Made by a program: the position numbers and the translations under genes. This document shows, one piece after another, positions 61,138-64,000 of a stretch of 64,000 nucleotides of DNA. The notes under the pieces were generated by a model that was given only the letters and a program-made list of their open reading frames with translations, searched no databases and was not told the DNA's origin. Every line of letters begins with the position of its first letter. The first letter of the stretch is position 1. This DNA is from Bryum argenteum (Eukaryota; Streptophyta; Bryopsida; Bryales; Bryaceae), in the NCBI GenBank assembly GCA_037043015.1, contig CM073323.1, positions 992,001-1,056,000 of the forward strand. Direction: 5' to 3'.

Positions 61138-63433
61138 TCATCTCGTTTGCTGGCCATCAGCACCGTAGTACTGCCTTGTGGTTTCCTTCGAAAATTCTGC
61201 GAATGTACAGCCCTCCTTCCAGCGCGATGCCAACAGGGGAATGTGAGTCTTCAAGTGGGCGGCGATTCCCCCAGCTTCCAGCGCCAGTTCTGGCGGAACG
61301 CCTGACGGAAGAGACATCCGTTTATCCCAAGCTGGTTGCAAGAATACTGCCATTGTCTCTCGACTTACATCTTCGGCTGCCGTGGGTCGCACTACACAGT
61401 GTGCTCTAGCCACGAGTACTCCCCCAGTCAGCAGCTGAGCTGCCTCTCCTACTTGAACTATTAGGTAGTCTGACGGAACTACTACAGAGGCGCTTTGCCC
61501 CTGACTGTCCATGGCAATTAAGGATGAGTGCCCATCTGGGGGTGCGCACTCTTGTACATTCTTCAGATCGCAGGCTCCTTGATTTACATCATCTTTGTCT
61601 GAAGGAACACCTCGTGTAGGTTTCAAGAAGAGAGGTGATGTAAGAATAGTGAAGATGCCATAGTCGCAGTGCCACTGCTGCCACCGGGTGGCGGCGGAAT
61701 CAGTAGCCAAACTTGCAACCCCTAATTTTTTACCTCCCCGAGCAGACTTCTGCGAGCACATCGGAAGTATTAGATGAAGACTTCCTACAGCGCTCTACAT
61801 TGTCATAGAACGATTTGAACATCTACTGACATACAATGTGATTATGTGAACCTCAAAGAAGGTTATTTCTAGTGTCAGCATCCGACCTAGATGAACAATC
61901 TCCTTGCTGATGAACATTTCTAGTGTCAGCAACTAATGTATCACTAACGCGGTCATAAGCATTTTGCGTATCCATGTTCCGCATCAGTAGTATAGAGTCA
62001 GCATCGAAGCTCAGAAGAAATATTAAGTTGACAGAGTATGTGATTCCTCACGTTTGGCTTGTGACCTTTGTGCAGGTTCGCGTGCAGAGAGGAAAGAGTT
62101 ATCTGCTCCAGAAGAGAGTGGTAATGGATGAGTCGGCCTTTCGCAGTGCCGGACTCCAAAATTGCGTGCTCAAGCTTTCCTTCACTGCCCAAAATGAAGT
62201 CAACCAAAAAGTATCTAGTTATACAGTTCCTCCTCAGCGAAGTGAATATGCAGAATGCTGATGCCATGTGATATCAAATCTTCAGAATGAGGAGTGACTT
62301 TTTGTAATCCACCCGCCTTTTTTAGTTTTATATAGCTCAGCAAATGAGTCACCAACCAGCAACGCAAGGTTATCATTCAAACGTTAGTTGAACTCACCGC
62401 ATGCTCCCATGAGATTGAGCGGCATCACAAAGCCGAGCAACTAGTAGCCCCACCTCTATCATACACATGCCCAACTGTCCAAACAAGCCGCCAAGATCAC
62501 TGAAGCTATGCTCCTCCACACTCTCCTGATCCTGACAGCGACAATCATCAATTGAAGTCGGCCCAACTTTGTCGAGTTCTGTGTCACACAACACTTTACT
62601 GGTTTGCTCAGAATGGGAAACTTACATGGATGCAAGGAAGCCCTATCTACAGTAGAATCTACAGCGTCTAGGCCACTTAACAAGCAGCCTATAATTGTCA
62701 AGAATCTGAAAGGTACACTTGCTAAAGGTACGTGGTACAATCAATAAGGTAAACCGTGGGTTCCATGGGCTACTTCAACCGAGAGGTTTCAAGCACACGT
62801 CACTGCGTCTTCACCTGAAGGAAATTCAAAGCGAAGCTGCGCTGCAAACGAAGACACCGGTCGACCAGGATCCTTCAATGGCACGTCCGTTCCTAATCCA
62901 TGCTCCTGCACAAAGCAACGTCATCTATGCTGGCCTGCTTACAAATCTTTGAATTTTCCATGCAAGCGGTCGTGTGGACGTCACAGGAAGCAACGACCGA
63001 GACTCATTTGTCGGGACAACCCAGATGACCTCATGCTCATTAAAACGCAATTGAATCCATATCCGTATTACATTGAAGTCGCAAACCCTAAAAAGATGAA
63101 GCGACATCGAGAGAAAAAGGCCCCAATTTGCAAACAGAATTTTATGAAAGACGTTGTTACCTTGAGAATTATCGCACGCTCCGAATTTGGCATGAGAGCA
63201 AGCTTCTGCGCGAGGATTAGCAGCCGGTCTCGCAGGCTTGCATAATTTCTCATCCCGCTTACAGCTACAAAACCATATCCATTCGGTCCCATGGCTTCCT
63301 GACACGCTCTTGCCATCTCCCGATCCCAACCCTCATTGCGACTTGGCTTCTCAACCGACAGCGGAGTGCCATTACTCAATTGATCATGATCCCGCAAATT
63401 CGCTACAAGTTGGTCGTAGTCCAGCACGAGCAT
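61138..63433 (-). CDS. 2-oxoglutarate/Fe(II)-dependent oxygenase family protein
   Basis: Five exons: 63433-63161, 62905-62804, 62531-62398, 62184-62052, 61749-61138; GT-AG and in phase throughout, 417 residues. It belongs to the isopenicillin-N-synthase-like 2OG oxygenase group. The iron ligands are His241 and Asp243 (HCDYGIF) and His331 (RAHCVVRP); Arg344 in SRET sits where 2-oxoglutarate is bound. Family-specific blocks include EHGLGTDVPLKDPGRPVSSF, QLGMCMIEVGLLVARLCD, ESGTAKGRLIHYHS and VFLQPAWDKRM, with TFAEFSKETTRQYYG near the end, matching an uncharacterised plant clade. The substrate is unknown. For exon 2 a donor at CTTCAG (62815) is also present, but the one used here (GACGCA, 62804) keeps frame with exon 3. 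The Cys/Ser-rich linker between residues about 260 and 300 is unconserved. Confidence 0.9.
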
Positions 63434-64000
63434 GCTGGATTGCCGATTGATTGCTGAGCCAATTCTACACGTCTAGAAGTTGAACGGAGCCAGTCGACAA
63501 GCAACACAAACGCGCACGTTTCCCTCCCTTCTATTGCACGCGAAAAAGGACATCGAGTACCCTCGAACCCAAATTTAGATTTTCGTGATCCGATAAGCTC
63601 TTAATTAAGCTCCGACTGTACTGGAGAATGCTGAAGATTCAATACCGACTCAAAAGAAATTCTATGAACACAGTAAGGTGCCGGAACTAGCACCTTGAAA
63701 GTTTTTAGAAGCCAGATAATTTTCGATGAGTCTTTCCAAAGACCGCGACCTGCTCGCAACTCACCTGGGCTGTCTTCTGACATGTACACATATTTCACAG
63801 CTCGGTGCAAAACAACAAAACAGACTCAAAGACATACATTAGGAAATGTAGTCAGTAAGAGTTTGCATTCGTTTCAAACATCATGAAGGAGATTGTTTGC
63901 ACAGTGGAATCGACTCTTAATTGAATAATCATTTGCAAGACAAGAATGCTTGTATCATGGCACCAACTGTACCACTGTCGGGACAAAGTGAAAAATGCAT
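63434..64000. other. Promoter of the oxygenase gene; possible edge of another gene
   Basis: A minus-strand stretch at about 63800-63760 reads AVKYVYMSEDSP and is followed by a strong donor (CCCAG then GTGAGT), so it might be an exon of a gene continuing past the window. This is too short to identify. Confidence 0.3.

Noticed and set aside
1..64000. CRISPR arrays, rRNA operons, bacterial-style operons
   Set aside because: None seen; the only rRNA-like sequence is the truncated 5S head of the SINE.

Overview
This is nuclear DNA of a land plant. Protein-coding genes are cut by canonical GT-AG introns, and the products are plant-type: CPR5, POT1, a plastid-targeted small multidrug exporter, a plant HINT1 and a plant FSH hydrolase. 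Gene density is low (8 recognisable genes in 64 kb). The AT-rich intergenic DNA is filled with decayed transposons. A piggyBac transposase, unusual in flowering plants, and Harbinger remnants suggest a non-seed plant, possibly a bryophyte. That is inference; no marker here fixes the species. Exon joins were worked out by hand from splice sites, reading phase and remembered family consensus.

Layout. 1.6-3.1 kb (-): plastid small multidrug exporter, 4 exons. 8.5-10.5 kb (+): FSH-type serine hydrolase, 7 exons. 12.0-15.3 kb (-): POT1 telomere protein, 10 exons, tail-to-tail with the hydrolase. 17.6-17.9 kb (-): DnaJ-type zinc-finger protein. 22.1-26.2 kb (-): CPR5 homologue, 5 exons, with an unusual N-terminus starting in a signal-peptide-like segment. 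28.3-28.7 kb (+): HINT1 hydrolase, intronless, divergent from CPR5. 31-57 kb: a repeat-dominated block. 57.6-58.9 kb (-): a membrane-anchored LEA-like protein ending in a LysM domain. 61.1-63.4 kb (-): a 2-oxoglutarate/Fe(II) oxygenase, 5 exons. I see no operon-like or pathway logic linking the genes; they look like an ordinary plant neighbourhood.

The repeat block is the novel part. (1) A 417-bp SINE at 35.5-36.0 kb has a 5S-rRNA-like head followed by a tRNA-like A/B-box region and is bounded by 10-bp target duplications; its 3' tail recurs at 32.7 and 21.4 kb. (2) A frameshifted piggyBac transposase (39.4-41.2 kb) lies near two MITEs with TTAA target sites and CCC-starting inverted repeats, one of which split a tRNA-like promoter of another SINE. 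(3) A tandem duplication at 34.4-37.1 kb carries two insertions in one copy only, so the other copy preserves both empty sites. (4) Further MITE families (TA-target mariner-like; 5-bp-target family; two foldbacks), a dead Harbinger transposase, and a decayed multi-exon coding region of unknown identity at 41.7-43.1 kb complete the picture.
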